A program made the translations under genes and the position numbers. Positions 9,469 through 18,796 of a stretch of 64,000 nt of DNA are shown here, one piece after another. The stretch's first letter is position 1. The number at the start of each line of letters is the position of its first letter. The notes under the pieces are model-generated. The model was not told the DNA's origin. It was given only the letters and a program-made list of their open reading frames with translations, and ran no database searches. This DNA is from an uncultured Opitutales bacterium (lineage in GTDB: Bacteria > Verrucomicrobiota > Verrucomicrobiia > Opitutales > Seribacteraceae): NCBI GenBank assembly GCA_905478775.1, contig CAJQKB010000036.1:1-64000 (forward strand), in the 5' to 3' direction.

Positions 9469-11550
9469 TTATATTGGCGATGCGACCGGGAATTTATCTT
9501 TAAATGGAAGTGATTCTTCTTCTACAGCATCTGGATTTGAAAAAATTCGCGTTGGATTTGTGTAAAGTGGATTTATGTTAAATTTTCTCATTAAAAAGAG
9601 CATATCTTGTGAGCTTGTTTGAATGGTTTTAACTGCCATTGAGCTATTAGCTTTTACAGCAGCTTCGTCGTTTGTTTTCTTGATAGCAGATTTGATCGCC
9701 ATTGATGATTTAATTTCAACTATATCAGCAATCGCACTGTCATAACCTAATGCAAGCGAGGCACCCACCGTTGCGCCTTCCGTAGTTCCTTGGTAAATCG
9801 CCTGTTTAATAATGAGCCCATCTTCTCCTGATTCTATTCCACCTGTAATTGCGCCATAAGTGGAACCGTAGCTTACGGCTTCTGCGGCAGCAATTGTTTC
9901 GAAGTCATATGTCCTTTTATCTGGCATGGAATCGTTCTTAAGACCAACAACTTGAAATAATGCACCATGAGCGGCACCATGTGCTAATGCTCTTGCAATT
10001 TCGATCTCAAATTCCTCTGTAACCCCCTTTGGCTTATCAATTAAGGATAAGTTCTTGGCTGTTATTCCACCCGTTGTTGCTCCTTGTGCTGATTGGCTAA
10101 TAATGGGTTGTAATAATGTGGGATAATAAACTGCTAAACCAGTATTTCCAATTAACGAACCTAGGGCAGATCCACTAGCAATATCAAGAATTTCTCTTCG
10201 TGAAGTTTTATCATTAGTATCTTCAACAGTGGGGTCGTTTTCAATATACTGGCTTGCGGCATTAATTGCACCATATGCACTTCCTTTGGAGGAAGCCTTC
10301 GCTAAATTGTTTCGATTGTAAAGTTCCCAACCATCTTCAAATTCCCACGATTTATCTAATACGCTTGCCATCTGTGCTCCCATTGCAGATCCAAATGATG
10401 CTGATTCTGCTAGCCGATGTAACAAGTGACCATTTTGTTGAGCAATAGATGAAATTATTATTTGAGACGAAATTGCTTGAGAAATTGATTCCGCCGCAAT
10501 TTCTGCAAGCATCAGTTCCCTGTACTCTTCAGTGGAAGCACTGTTGTAAACTGCACTAAGTGTAAGACCAGTGGAAAGAGCTTTCGTTACCTCGTATGTA
10601 AATAAGCTATTATCGCCTTCCAATGAAGAAAGGTATTCAACCGCTCCAGATATCGTAGACTCTCCCAGGACTTGTGAATAAACTTGGATGTTTTCTGCAG
10701 ACAGTGGGGTGGAATCATTGGCAAAAAAACCATCCGCAAGTCCTTTGGCTGTAAATTCCAGCAATCGAGTTTTTTCAGTATCAAACTTCATGAATGATGC
10801 GGTTCCATCGAATGACATTTCCTGACTTGCTACTTCCCTGGAGGGATCTACGGGAGTAATGCTAGGTAGTAAGCCATTTGACTTAATTGTGGAATCATTA
10901 ATTATCTGTAACACGGTTGAAGTAGTTGCTTTTGATGCCAGTTTTTTTAATTCGTTCTTATCTGCCGTTATGTTAGCTTCGGAAATCGACTCCATGAGGG
11001 TAATCGATAATTCTTTTGCCCAAGTTGGAATGTTTCCTCCCCAGGAATCAACTTTAACTGGAATTAAATTTTTGAAGACAATTCCAGGTAAATTGGGGAT
11101 TACTTCCAATAAGTCGCTGCCTGTTGATTCGCTTGAATTAAGAAACGCAATTACACTAGATTTAATTCCTGCTAGTAAATCTTGGTCAGATAAATTGAAA
11201 TTTTCTTTATTATTTGAAAGATAGTTTATTGAGTATTCTACCGCTTCCAACAGATTCTCGTTAGGAAAACTAGAAAAAGTACTGGTTAATGAACTAGTCA
11301 GTGGATCGATTTCGGGAAGTGATGATCTGTTTAAATCAATGATTCCCTGAATAGAAGTACCGGCATTCACACTCAAACGTCTTTGATTTGTATTTCGAAT
11401 GTTGTCGGTAGAACTGGGGAATTCCTGCAGATTAATTAAGATTGCAGATTCCACTAGTGCTTTGTCGATAGTTGCCCCTGTGCAAATGTTTCCACAGTAA
11501 AACAATGAAAAGAATAACAGATTTATGGAGCAGTAGGATCTTCTATACAT
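9469..11550 (-). CDS. Exported protein with tandem Gly-zipper-like repeats, unknown function
   Basis: I do not recognise a family. The 693 residues begin with a signal-peptide-like hydrophobic segment (about 9-25). The C-terminal half carries roughly ten copies of an Ala/Ser/Gly-rich motif of the form (A/S)xxxG(S/A/T)xxG(A/S). Copies start near residues 266, 296, 324, 384, 419, 457, 487, 521, 558 and 584. Examples are ASFGSAMGAQM, AVSYGSTYGAIT and AIYQGTTEGATV. The spacing of about 30-37 residues suggests a helical repeat array whose helices pack through glycine faces. It sits downstream of the polysaccharide ligase/polymerase on the same strand, so a surface role is plausible but unproven. 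Confidence 0.6.
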   Translation of the reverse strand: MYRRSYCSINLLFFSLFYCGNICTGATIDKALVESAILINLQEFPSSTDNIRNTNQRRLSVNAGTSIQGIIDLNRSSLPEIDPLTSSLTSTFSSFPNENLLEAVEYSINYLSNNKENFNLSDQDLLAGIKSSVIAFLNSSESTGSDLLEVIPNLPGIVFKNLIPVKVDSWGGNIPTWAKELSITLMESISEANITADKNELKKLASKATTSTVLQIINDSTIKSNGLLPSITPVDPSREVASQEMSFDGTASFMKFDTEKTRLLEFTAKGLADGFFANDSTPLSAENIQVYSQVLGESTISGAVEYLSSLEGDNSLFTYEVTKALSTGLTLSAVYNSASTEEYRELMLAEIAAESISQAISSQIIISSIAQQNGHLLHRLAESASFGSAMGAQMASVLDKSWEFEDGWELYNRNNLAKASSKGSAYGAINAASQYIENDPTVEDTNDKTSRREILDIASGSALGSLIGNTGLAVYYPTLLQPIISQSAQGATTGGITAKNLSLIDKPKGVTEEFEIEIARALAHGAAHGALFQVVGLKNDSMPDKRTYDFETIAAAEAVSYGSTYGAITGGIESGEDGLIIKQAIYQGTTEGATVGASLALGYDSAIADIVEIKSSMAIKSAIKKTNDEAAVKANSSMAVKTIQTSSQDMLFLMRKFNINPLYTNPTRIFSNPDAVEEESLPFKDKFPVASPI
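9766..10755 (-). repeat. Region encoding about ten Gly-zipper repeats
   Basis: This stretch encodes residues 266-595 of the exported protein. The period is about 90-110 bases per unit with variable linkers, and the units are strongly diverged at the DNA level. The repeat is recognisable only in protein, through the paired small residues four positions apart. Confidence 0.5.
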
Positions 11551-11599
11551 AAATGAGAGGGGGAATTTAAAATACTGCTAAATATTGTGAAGTTCAACC

Positions 11600-13198
11600 C
11601 TAATGCAATTTAAATTTCTTTTGGGATAAGTAAGAATATTTTGCCGCTAATCCGATTACAGTAGAAAAGATCAATAAGCAAGCGGGTGTTTGAGAAGGAA
11701 AATCAACTATTGAATAAGCTAAAAAAACAACAGCACTAATTATCAAAGTTTTTGAAATTATCGATGGTGATTTTGAAAAAATAAAAAATAATTTTAATAA
11801 ATAAGGTAAAGATATTAAAAACCCTACTAATCCAAACTCCGATATTTTTTCTAACCAATCATTGTGACCATATTTTATTAAAGGGGTGAACCGATGATGG
11901 GCATTGGATAGAACGATCGATCGCATAGCACGAACTTCACTAGATTGGTAAATTGGATTAACAGCACTGTAAGAGTTGAATCCAAAGCCAAAAATTGGTT
12001 TTTGTGAAATTTGATTACATAGATCTTTCCATAATAAAATTCTTAATGGTGATTCTCCGTGCTTTAAGCCATTCACTTGTGTTTTTAAATTAGTAATCAT
12101 CTCAGTTTGTGAAGCCCGATGTAACTTATTTACAAATAGAAAAAGTAGACAAATGATCACTGTACTACTGGTGGTGTATAAAAACCAAGTCTTGAGCCTT
12201 TTAATTTTCCGAGATCTGAGAACAAATAAAATTACAATAAAAATGGAAAGCACTAATAATAATGAACCCGATCGCGACCCAGAAAGTGGAATTGAAACAA
12301 TGGTAAAGCATAAGCTTAAAAATAACAGTATAGTTTGAATGTTTCGCAGACATTCACTTCCGTATTTTCTCCAATTATGGATCAATAAAGCAAATGTTAT
12401 ATAAACACTAACAAGAGCAAATGCACACCAATGATTTTTGTAGGTAAAGGTAGAAAAATAATATCTTGGCTCTGGGGCATCCCAAATACCGAGAATTTCT
12501 AAAATAGTATCGGAAGGAATATAGTTAATCTTTTGCCAAATTCCAACCATGGCAAGTAATCCAGTATTGAGAGAAAACATTAGTAATATTCTTCTAATAA
12601 TTATTCTTTTATTACATAAGTAAAAAAATAGTAAGCCCATGGAAAGTTGGCAAACCTTATGTATAAAATGAAGATAGGTGCTTTTGTCACTAATTGCTAA
12701 AGTAGGTAGAAATAAGTGGGGAGATAGTGTAATTAAATTCTCGTACTTAATAATTAACTTTGCCGAGGAAGTAATGCTATTCGGAAACTTATCAAAGTAG
12801 CGATTTTTAAAATCAAAAAACACAGTATGTGATAGGGAAGGATTCGTTTTTGAAAGAACCATTATATTTTTGAAAGATTCCGACACCATGACAATTTTTT
12901 CGATATCGGTCTCTTGTGCTAGTGAGTTTTCGATTTCTAATTTTGCCCAGTCTTTATTTTCAAGAACTTGATAGGTCGGATTATGGTAAGAAATTAAAAA
13001 TTGGATTATTATTAATGCTATTGGGACAAAACTTACTAGTGAATGACTCAGTGATTTATTTCGTACTAATAAAAAAATAAAAGAAAGTGTTACCGTGGCA
13101 TCTACAGCAAACAATATCCAATCACCTGCAAGCCCCGCTTTTGCCCAGGAGGCTAAAAGTAAAATACAAGTAAGGAGATGTAATAGGGATTTATTCAA
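11600..13198 (-). CDS. O-antigen ligase / Wzy-type polymerase family membrane protein
   Basis: The 532-residue protein has about a dozen hydrophobic helices and one long periplasmic loop. Near the C-terminus it shows the family hallmarks FGFGFNSYSAV and HNDWLEKISEFGLVGFL, which resemble the Wzy_C / WaaL loop, and upstream the SGSRSGSLLLV segment seen after the polar helix. Such proteins join or polymerise lipid-linked oligosaccharides on the periplasmic face. Ligase and polymerase cannot be told apart from sequence. The start is TTG 13198, with no near ATG. It is divergent from the export genes that begin at 13271. Confidence 0.8.
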   Translation of the reverse strand: MNKSLLHLLTCILLLASWAKAGLAGDWILFAVDATVTLSFIFLLVRNKSLSHSLVSFVPIALIIIQFLISYHNPTYQVLENKDWAKLEIENSLAQETDIEKIVMVSESFKNIMVLSKTNPSLSHTVFFDFKNRYFDKFPNSITSSAKLIIKYENLITLSPHLFLPTLAISDKSTYLHFIHKVCQLSMGLLFFYLCNKRIIIRRILLMFSLNTGLLAMVGIWQKINYIPSDTILEILGIWDAPEPRYYFSTFTYKNHWCAFALVSVYITFALLIHNWRKYGSECLRNIQTILLFLSLCFTIVSIPLSGSRSGSLLLVLSIFIVILFVLRSRKIKRLKTWFLYTTSSTVIICLLFLFVNKLHRASQTEMITNLKTQVNGLKHGESPLRILLWKDLCNQISQKPIFGFGFNSYSAVNPIYQSSEVRAMRSIVLSNAHHRFTPLIKYGHNDWLEKISEFGLVGFLISLPYLLKLFFIFSKSPSIISKTLIISAVVFLAYSIVDFPSQTPACLLIFSTVIGLAAKYSYLSQKKFKLH

Positions 13199-13270
13199 AC
13201 CGAAATATAATTTTTATGGAGTCGGAATTTAAGCACGAATATATTGACAAAGGTTTAATAATTTATTGTC

Positions 13271-14554
13271 ATGAAAGTGTACTCGTACTCCGTTTTGCGC
13301 AATTCAAAATACTTCAAGATCACAATCCAGTTAGTAATATTATTTACTACGACATGTGATAATTTATTTGCCTTGATTGAAGGTGACTTTGGGAAAATTG
13401 ACGGTACCGCCACGCTGAGCGGAGAGTATGATTCTAGGGTCTTTGGGATTTCATCTGATTCCTTTCAAGGTGCAAAGACTTCAAGCAGTCCTTTAATTTC
13501 ATCGAATGAACTCAAAAGTGAAGATGATTTTATAATTCGCTTTTCTCCTGCTTTGCATTTCACAAAAAAGCTTAAATGGTTTTCATTTACAGGAACTGCT
13601 GGAATTGAGTTTGCACAATTTATTAAAAATGATGATAAAAGTTATACTCAGCCTATTACCACTTTCTCCATTGATTTCGATGACACACTTTCCAAGAAAA
13701 AACGTGTTTCCAACAATGCCAAAATTCGCTTCGATGCGACGTTCGATATTGGTCAAAGTGTAGGAGCTAGCATACTCGAGCAAGATTTGGTTTCTTACAC
13801 CTACTTTGTTGCTGGTCTTAACCTTAGGTACAATTATAGTCCTAAATTTGGAGTCGGAGCCAGTACCTCTTACAATCTCAAGCATTACCAAACAGGATCC
13901 ACTCAAACCCGTGTTTACCAAGATATAGCCACGTTACCATTATCACTCAGGGCTTTTTATATCTATTCCGAGAAATTGGATTTTTACACAGATTATACCT
14001 TTTCAAGAACAAAAGATGACCAAGCGAATTCTCTTACTTTGACAGATAGCCAATCTCATTCAATTTCATTTGGTGCTCAGGGTGATTACTCCTCGAAGTT
14101 ATCTGGTAACGCCAATGTAGGATATTCGGTACAAAATTACGATAACAGCAGTGTTTCCAAACAAGACAACTTAGTTACCGGGGTTGGACTAGATTGGAAG
14201 TACAATTCCAAAACTTCATTTAATTTTAACCTAAATCGGGCCTTTTCGCCATCTGCTCAAGGTTTTTCTACATTTAGTACAATGGTTCGATTGAGTGCCA
14301 CTCACCGATTGACCGAAGATGTTAGTTCGACAGCTTATTTTTCAGTTGGTAAGGTAGAGTATACTTATCCACCCTCTGGTCAGACTGCTCGAGATTCTTC
14401 TTCTCTTAATAATTACGGTGTCGGTATCAATTTGAATAAACAAATCTCAGATAGAATCTCAGCAGGAACTGGTTACGACTATACCTTTGTGGACAGGGCA
14501 TCCGAAAGTTATGGCAGACATTTATTGCGGGCAGACATAACGGGAAGATTCTAA
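13271..14554 (+). CDS. Outer-membrane beta-barrel protein of a polysaccharide export locus
   Basis: The protein has 427 residues with an N-terminal signal-like segment (about 15-36) followed by alternating polar/hydrophobic strands rich in Tyr, Ser and Asn. It ends in Phe (ADITGRF), the usual barrel-assembly signature. Its sequence style matches beta-barrel proteins found beside Wza/Wzc homologues in exopolysaccharide clusters. It is 4 bases from the Wza-like gene, so the three genes 13271-17485 form one operon. A role as an export pore or surface anchor for the polymer is inferred from context. Confidence 0.7.
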   Translation: MKVYSYSVLRNSKYFKITIQLVILFTTTCDNLFALIEGDFGKIDGTATLSGEYDSRVFGISSDSFQGAKTSSSPLISSNELKSEDDFIIRFSPALHFTKKLKWFSFTGTAGIEFAQFIKNDDKSYTQPITTFSIDFDDTLSKKKRVSNNAKIRFDATFDIGQSVGASILEQDLVSYTYFVAGLNLRYNYSPKFGVGASTSYNLKHYQTGSTQTRVYQDIATLPLSLRAFYIYSEKLDFYTDYTFSRTKDDQANSLTLTDSQSHSISFGAQGDYSSKLSGNANVGYSVQNYDNSSVSKQDNLVTGVGLDWKYNSKTSFNFNLNRAFSPSAQGFSTFSTMVRLSATHRLTEDVSSTAYFSVGKVEYTYPPSGQTARDSSSLNNYGVGINLNKQISDRISAGTGYDYTFVDRASESYGRHLLRADITGRF

Positions 14555-14558
14555 TAGC

Positions 14559-15212
14559 ATGAAGCCGCTTTTTCTTCAAACAATTTGGTTTGTGTCGTTA
14601 TTAAATATTATCTTCTTGGTTTCGATTTCTGCTCAATTAAAATTTAATAATGACCCCTCTATTTTAAAAGATCCTACTGGCTACAAAATTAGGACTGGCG
14701 ATAGAATTCGAATTTCAGTTCGAGGAGAATCCGAAACAAATGTTGAGGCATTGATTGATCGTGATGGAAAAGTAAGAGCTGCCTACTTAAGCGAACTTAA
14801 AGTTTCTGGCTCAAGTACAAAACAAGTTGAGGCGTTAATTACAAATGAGTACAAAAGAAATTTAATTTACAAAAATCCTATTGTTAGCGTCTATGTGCTT
14901 AAATATTCTGACCGGGTAGTTTTTTTATCTGGGTCAGTTAATAGAAAGGGTCCCTATGTCTTACCCCCTGAGGTTGAAGCGATGAATGTGGTGGAAGTTA
15001 TTGCACGGGCAGGTGGATTTACAGATATTGCTCGAAAAGATAAAATTTTTATTACTAGAACCTTTTATAACGAACGGGGTGAAGTGAAAGATACCAAAAC
15101 TTATGAGGTTAATGTGGAAGCATTAAGCACTGGGTCATTAGACCGAGATTCTTCGAAAAGATTTTGGATCTATCCAGGCGACCGTATTGAAGTACCTGAA
15201 AGGTTGTTTTAA
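14559..15212 (+). CDS. Polysaccharide export protein, Wza/BexD type
   Basis: The protein has 217 residues: an N-terminal signal peptide ending near SAQ (about residue 27), a Poly_export domain (about 40-120; YKIRTGDRIRISVRGE) and one SLBB-like domain (about 122-195; VVFLSGSVNRKGPYVLP). It is shorter than E. coli Wza and has no lipobox cysteine at the cleavage site, so it lacks the usual acyl anchor and may rely on the neighbouring barrel protein. The stop shares one base with the start of the Wzc-like kinase, which shows tight coupling. Confidence 0.86.
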   Translation: MKPLFLQTIWFVSLLNIIFLVSISAQLKFNNDPSILKDPTGYKIRTGDRIRISVRGESETNVEALIDRDGKVRAAYLSELKVSGSSTKQVEALITNEYKRNLIYKNPIVSVYVLKYSDRVVFLSGSVNRKGPYVLPPEVEAMNVVEVIARAGGFTDIARKDKIFITRTFYNERGEVKDTKTYEVNVEALSTGSLDRDSSKRFWIYPGDRIEVPERLF

Positions 15213-17485
15213 TGGACGACGAATTTGATAATTTAGATTCCAACACTCCAAGTCGCAAGGTTAGTAAAACAAAAGGTATCGGCGAATTTCTATTAGTTAT
15301 TCGTGATAGATGGTTGCTCGCAGTGGCACTAGCTTTGCCATTCTCTCTTGGATATGTTTATGTTAAGTTCCAAGACACTGAATTTTTCCAATCTTCTGCT
15401 TCTTTTAGATTAATTCCTCCCCCTGCTGTTCTTAATTTACAAAAAGTGGATCGAGATACTCAAGTGCAGGGACTCGTCGCGAAGCATACTGAGGGACTGA
15501 ATAGTCAAGAACTTCGTGCAAGTGTCATACAGAAAATCTCCGATAATCCTGAATCCAAATCAATCATGCTTGCTCCCTATTTACGGGACGGTATGCCAGT
15601 GGGAATATCAGCGACTGTTTCTTATTCGATTTCAGTTACTCCACCATCAGACGGTCGCCCTCGTTTTATAATATCCTCAACCTCTAGAAGCCCGAAGGGC
15701 GCAATGTTAATTGCTGACATCGTACAGTCTGAATATGAAAAAATCCATAAGAGCCGGAAGAGCCAGCAGGTTGAATCAGTACGAAACTTGTTAGAGAATC
15801 TACTCAAACAAAGTATGTTAAAAGAGCAAAGTCTTGGTGATGAAATGGCTACCTATAAGAAAGAAAAGAACCTGCCTTTTATTGAGGATGAGAAAAAAAA
15901 CAGTTCTGTAAGGAAAGGCCAATATTCTTCTGAGATAACCAATTCGAAGCTTGGGCAAATAAAAATTGATTCATTACTTAGGCAAGTTCTTCAAATTCAG
16001 GCTAGGATTGGAACTCGTGCAAATTCAAGCAAATCTTCGGATATTGATAACGATATCGCGGTAATTAAAGATTTCTTTGAAATTGATGCAATTGAGAGCT
16101 TTGGTAATGTACCAGCACTCCGAAAAACTTTGTATGATTTAGAAAAAACTCGCCAAAGATATGAAGAGGGCAACCCTGGTTACTTAGAGAGGCACCCTAA
16201 AATGTTGGAAAATGCGAGAAGTGTACAAGAAGTCAAAAACTCTCTCATTGCTGAGGTAACTGCATCCATTGAAGATCTTAAGGACAAGAGAATACAATTA
16301 ATTGCCCAAGAAAGGGAATTTCAGCAGGCAATGGGAAAAGTGCAACAACAATCAATGCAACTTAGTGAAATCGAGGAATGGCTTGTAAATAAAGGGAGAG
16401 AGTTAGCTGTAGTTCGAACAAGTACAGATCAAATTCAGAGAAGACTCAATGAAGTGCGAATTGAACAGGCACTTCCGTCAGAACAGGAAGAACCCCTCCA
16501 CAAAGAACAATTTGCATACCTACCAGGCGCTCCATTTACTCCTAATAAAGCAAATATAAGAAACACCGGACTTTATATCTTTTTTGGACTATTTGTACTG
16601 ATCCCTGTATGCCTAGAATTCGTTGATAATCGGGTCAAGTCCCCATTTGATGTTGAGGTTTTTATCGGGAAAGACCTTATTGCAGGAATTCCAAAAATAT
16701 CCGATGTAGAGGAGATTCAGCGACCGTTGATTGTAGGAAATGACTTAGATGATGGATTAACGGAATCATTTCGCAGTATGTATAGTAAAATACAGATGAA
16801 TTCAGTTACTGATTATCCCAAAAGTATTCTAATCACTTCTGCAATTCCTAGTGAGGGAAAGAGCCTGATTTCTGCAAATCTTGCATACAGTTGTGCGAAT
16901 CACGGTAGAAAAACGATTTTAATAGATTTTGATTTAAGGCGACCCGGTTTGCATAAGTTTTGTGATCTAGAAAATAAACAAGGTTTAGTTACCCTCATAA
17001 ACGAAGCATCATCAAGTCCAGACACAATAGATTCCTCTATTAAGAGTACAGCACACGAGATTCATCCTAATTTATATATATTGCCCTCGGGAGGAAAAAC
17101 TCGAGCTGCAACAGAAATGTTAGAGCAGAAGGAATTTGATATTGTACTTGCCGCGTTAAGGAGAGAATTTGATGTGATTATTGTTGATAGCCCTCCTATT
17201 GGATTATTTCCTGATTCCTTGGCAATTGCCCGCAAAGTAGATGAGGTTCTTTTTGTAACTCGGTATGGAAAGGTTTCAAGAAAAGTAGCAAAGAATTTGG
17301 TGGAAAACCTAGAAGAAACTGGAGTGAATGTATTGGGAGTAGTTTTAAACGATTTACCCCAGAAGAAGACTCCGGGTTATTATTATTCTGGTTATTATGG
17401 GTACGGATACTTTCGTTACAAGTACTACAATAAATACTATGGTAAAGACACTGGCGAAGAAGTTTCATTTAAGAAAAAAAGTTAA
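15212..17485 (+). CDS. Wzc-type polysaccharide co-polymerase with tyrosine kinase domain
   Basis: The 757-residue protein combines a Wzz chain-length domain with a cytoplasmic bacterial tyrosine (BY) kinase. Transmembrane helices lie near residues 30-48 and 450-470, with a long periplasmic coiled coil between. The kinase has Walker A (SAIPSEGKSLIS, about 541-552), Walker A' (LIDFDLRRPGL, about 568) and Walker B (VIIVDSPPIG). The C-terminal tail, about 722-745, contains some twelve tyrosines and is the expected autophosphorylation cluster. It governs polymer length and export together with the two genes before it. Confidence 0.93.
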   Translation: MDDEFDNLDSNTPSRKVSKTKGIGEFLLVIRDRWLLAVALALPFSLGYVYVKFQDTEFFQSSASFRLIPPPAVLNLQKVDRDTQVQGLVAKHTEGLNSQELRASVIQKISDNPESKSIMLAPYLRDGMPVGISATVSYSISVTPPSDGRPRFIISSTSRSPKGAMLIADIVQSEYEKIHKSRKSQQVESVRNLLENLLKQSMLKEQSLGDEMATYKKEKNLPFIEDEKKNSSVRKGQYSSEITNSKLGQIKIDSLLRQVLQIQARIGTRANSSKSSDIDNDIAVIKDFFEIDAIESFGNVPALRKTLYDLEKTRQRYEEGNPGYLERHPKMLENARSVQEVKNSLIAEVTASIEDLKDKRIQLIAQEREFQQAMGKVQQQSMQLSEIEEWLVNKGRELAVVRTSTDQIQRRLNEVRIEQALPSEQEEPLHKEQFAYLPGAPFTPNKANIRNTGLYIFFGLFVLIPVCLEFVDNRVKSPFDVEVFIGKDLIAGIPKISDVEEIQRPLIVGNDLDDGLTESFRSMYSKIQMNSVTDYPKSILITSAIPSEGKSLISANLAYSCANHGRKTILIDFDLRRPGLHKFCDLENKQGLVTLINEASSSPDTIDSSIKSTAHEIHPNLYILPSGGKTRAATEMLEQKEFDIVLAALRREFDVIIVDSPPIGLFPDSLAIARKVDEVLFVTRYGKVSRKVAKNLVENLEETGVNVLGVVLNDLPQKKTPGYYYSGYYGYGYFRYKYYNKYYGKDTGEEVSFKKKS

Positions 17486-17551
17486 CATCACTTCTTCTTA
17501 GTTTTATATACATTACAACCTAGATTATTTATTAAAATTGTTAATGAAATA

Positions 17552-17773
17552 ATGGTAAACCAAAAACAATTCGAGTATAAAACGGTTTCAATATCTCCGG
17601 TTGGGATTAGAATCAAGGGAGACGATATAAGTGAAAAGCTAGCTGATTTACTGAATAATAGGAGTAATGAATTAGCGAAAGAGAGATGGCGCCTGTTATC
17701 AATTTTACCTTCTTTAAAAAGTGAAGGTGCTGTGGCTAAACTTCTCGTTACTTTTGAAAGAACGGTAGAGTAA
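17552..17773 (+). CDS. Small DUF4177-like protein
   Basis: The protein has 73 residues with the pattern FEYKTVSISP at the start, a helix containing LLNNRSNELAKERWRLLSI, and a final strand AVAKLLVTFERT. This matches the small DUF4177 fold (Y-E-Y-K start, a G-W-E-L-like middle and a terminal strand), although the usual Gly-Trp is Arg-Trp here. Function is unknown. It lies 66 bases after the Wzc-type gene and may be transcribed with it. Confidence 0.6.
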   Translation: MVNQKQFEYKTVSISPVGIRIKGDDISEKLADLLNNRSNELAKERWRLLSILPSLKSEGAVAKLLVTFERTVE

Positions 17774-17784
17774 GAATTTTCGAA

Positions 17785-18213
17785 TTATAAATACTCAATA
17801 TTCACCACGTTAATATCGTTTGTTGTTACCACAAAGAAGTCTCTATTTTTTTTACAAAATTTAAATTCGAGAGAACTTGCACCCCATTTCGATTCTACGA
17901 TATCTTCCCATTTGTATAGTCTTCTTTCCCAATTTTGCCCTAATTCTTTATTTTGTGCTAGAACTAGGTATTTAAAACCAACCAAGTTATTGAACTGACT
18001 ATTGGGTAATCCAGTTTTTACTTGTAATAAAAGATTACTTTCAAGCGAATTAAGCCTGTCTTTGGCGCTCGATTCAAGTTCTTCCTGATAATGTACCTGC
18101 TTAAGCTTTATATGCTCAGCTTGGCGACTGAATTGTTGATCAGGGTCCCATTGTTCTTTGCATGAACTGACTGACAGGGTTATAGATAGTAAAATAATAT
18201 AGTTTGGATTCAT
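17785..18213 (-). CDS. Putative small lipoprotein
   Basis: The protein has 142 residues. The first 18 are hydrophobic and end in a lipobox-like VSSC, with Cys18 as the likely lipidated residue. The rest is polar, with a short Gln/Glu-rich helical stretch (about 25-65) and a strand-rich C-terminus. I recognise no family. It converges with the DUF4177-like gene and is divergent from the next gene, so it stands alone. Confidence 0.55.
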   Translation of the reverse strand: MNPNYIILLSITLSVSSCKEQWDPDQQFSRQAEHIKLKQVHYQEELESSAKDRLNSLESNLLLQVKTGLPNSQFNNLVGFKYLVLAQNKELGQNWERRLYKWEDIVESKWGASSLEFKFCKKNRDFFVVTTNDINVVNIEYL

Positions 18214-18247
18214 CGATAAGTTTATTAAATGGCACTGAAGTTGCTTA

Positions 18248-18796
18248 TTGTATTTGTTGAAACTACCCCATTTATCATTCGCGCATCTGATTGAGCGTCA
18301 AGCCTCGACTCTTTCTGCGTCCTTAGTTTTACCGGAACCTAATTCAGATAATTTCTGCATGCGACTATCTAGGTTCCCCAATGAAGGCACAGAAACTATT
18401 TTAGATATTCACACAGTAGGCACACGAGTTTTTGTTACAGTTACGAGATTTTTAAATTCACTTCGAGAGCGAATCACAACTTTTACAGATGAAAATGGCC
18501 AAGATTCTAACTTCCCTTCTGTTGATATTTCTATTTCTGAAATCAGCGAGACAGACCCAATCATCAGAGAAATTCTATCCAATCAAATATTCGATTTAAA
18601 AAGTGATTTAAATCAGGAAATCAGAGACAATCATTTCTTCTTATTCTTTACTGATTCACAAAATTGTGTATCTGCAGCAATTTCGAATCCGTTTCAAAAA
18701 TTAAATGAACAATGGGTTCGACTGATTAACCGTTCATACGGCACTGAATTAAAAGCTCCGCGTCGAGATATGCAAAAGCTTCATTTCTCATTATGA
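18248..18796 (+). CDS. Conserved-looking protein of unknown function upstream of pssA
   Basis: The protein has up to 182 residues and no recognised motif, signal peptide or membrane helix. The longest frame starts at TTG 18248; an internal ATG gives a start at residue 38, so the N-terminus is uncertain. The stop overlaps the pssA start as ATGA, which supports its being a real translated gene in a two-gene operon. Its link to phospholipid synthesis is by position only. Confidence 0.5.
   Translation: MYLLKLPHLSFAHLIERQASTLSASLVLPEPNSDNFCMRLSRFPNEGTETILDIHTVGTRVFVTVTRFLNSLRERITTFTDENGQDSNFPSVDISISEISETDPIIREILSNQIFDLKSDLNQEIRDNHFFLFFTDSQNCVSAAISNPFQKLNEQWVRLINRSYGTELKAPRRDMQKLHFSL

Noticed and set aside
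17377-17447. Tyrosine-rich tail of the Wzc-type kinase as a new repeat
   Set aside because: Such a cluster is a standard autophosphorylation tail of bacterial tyrosine kinases.
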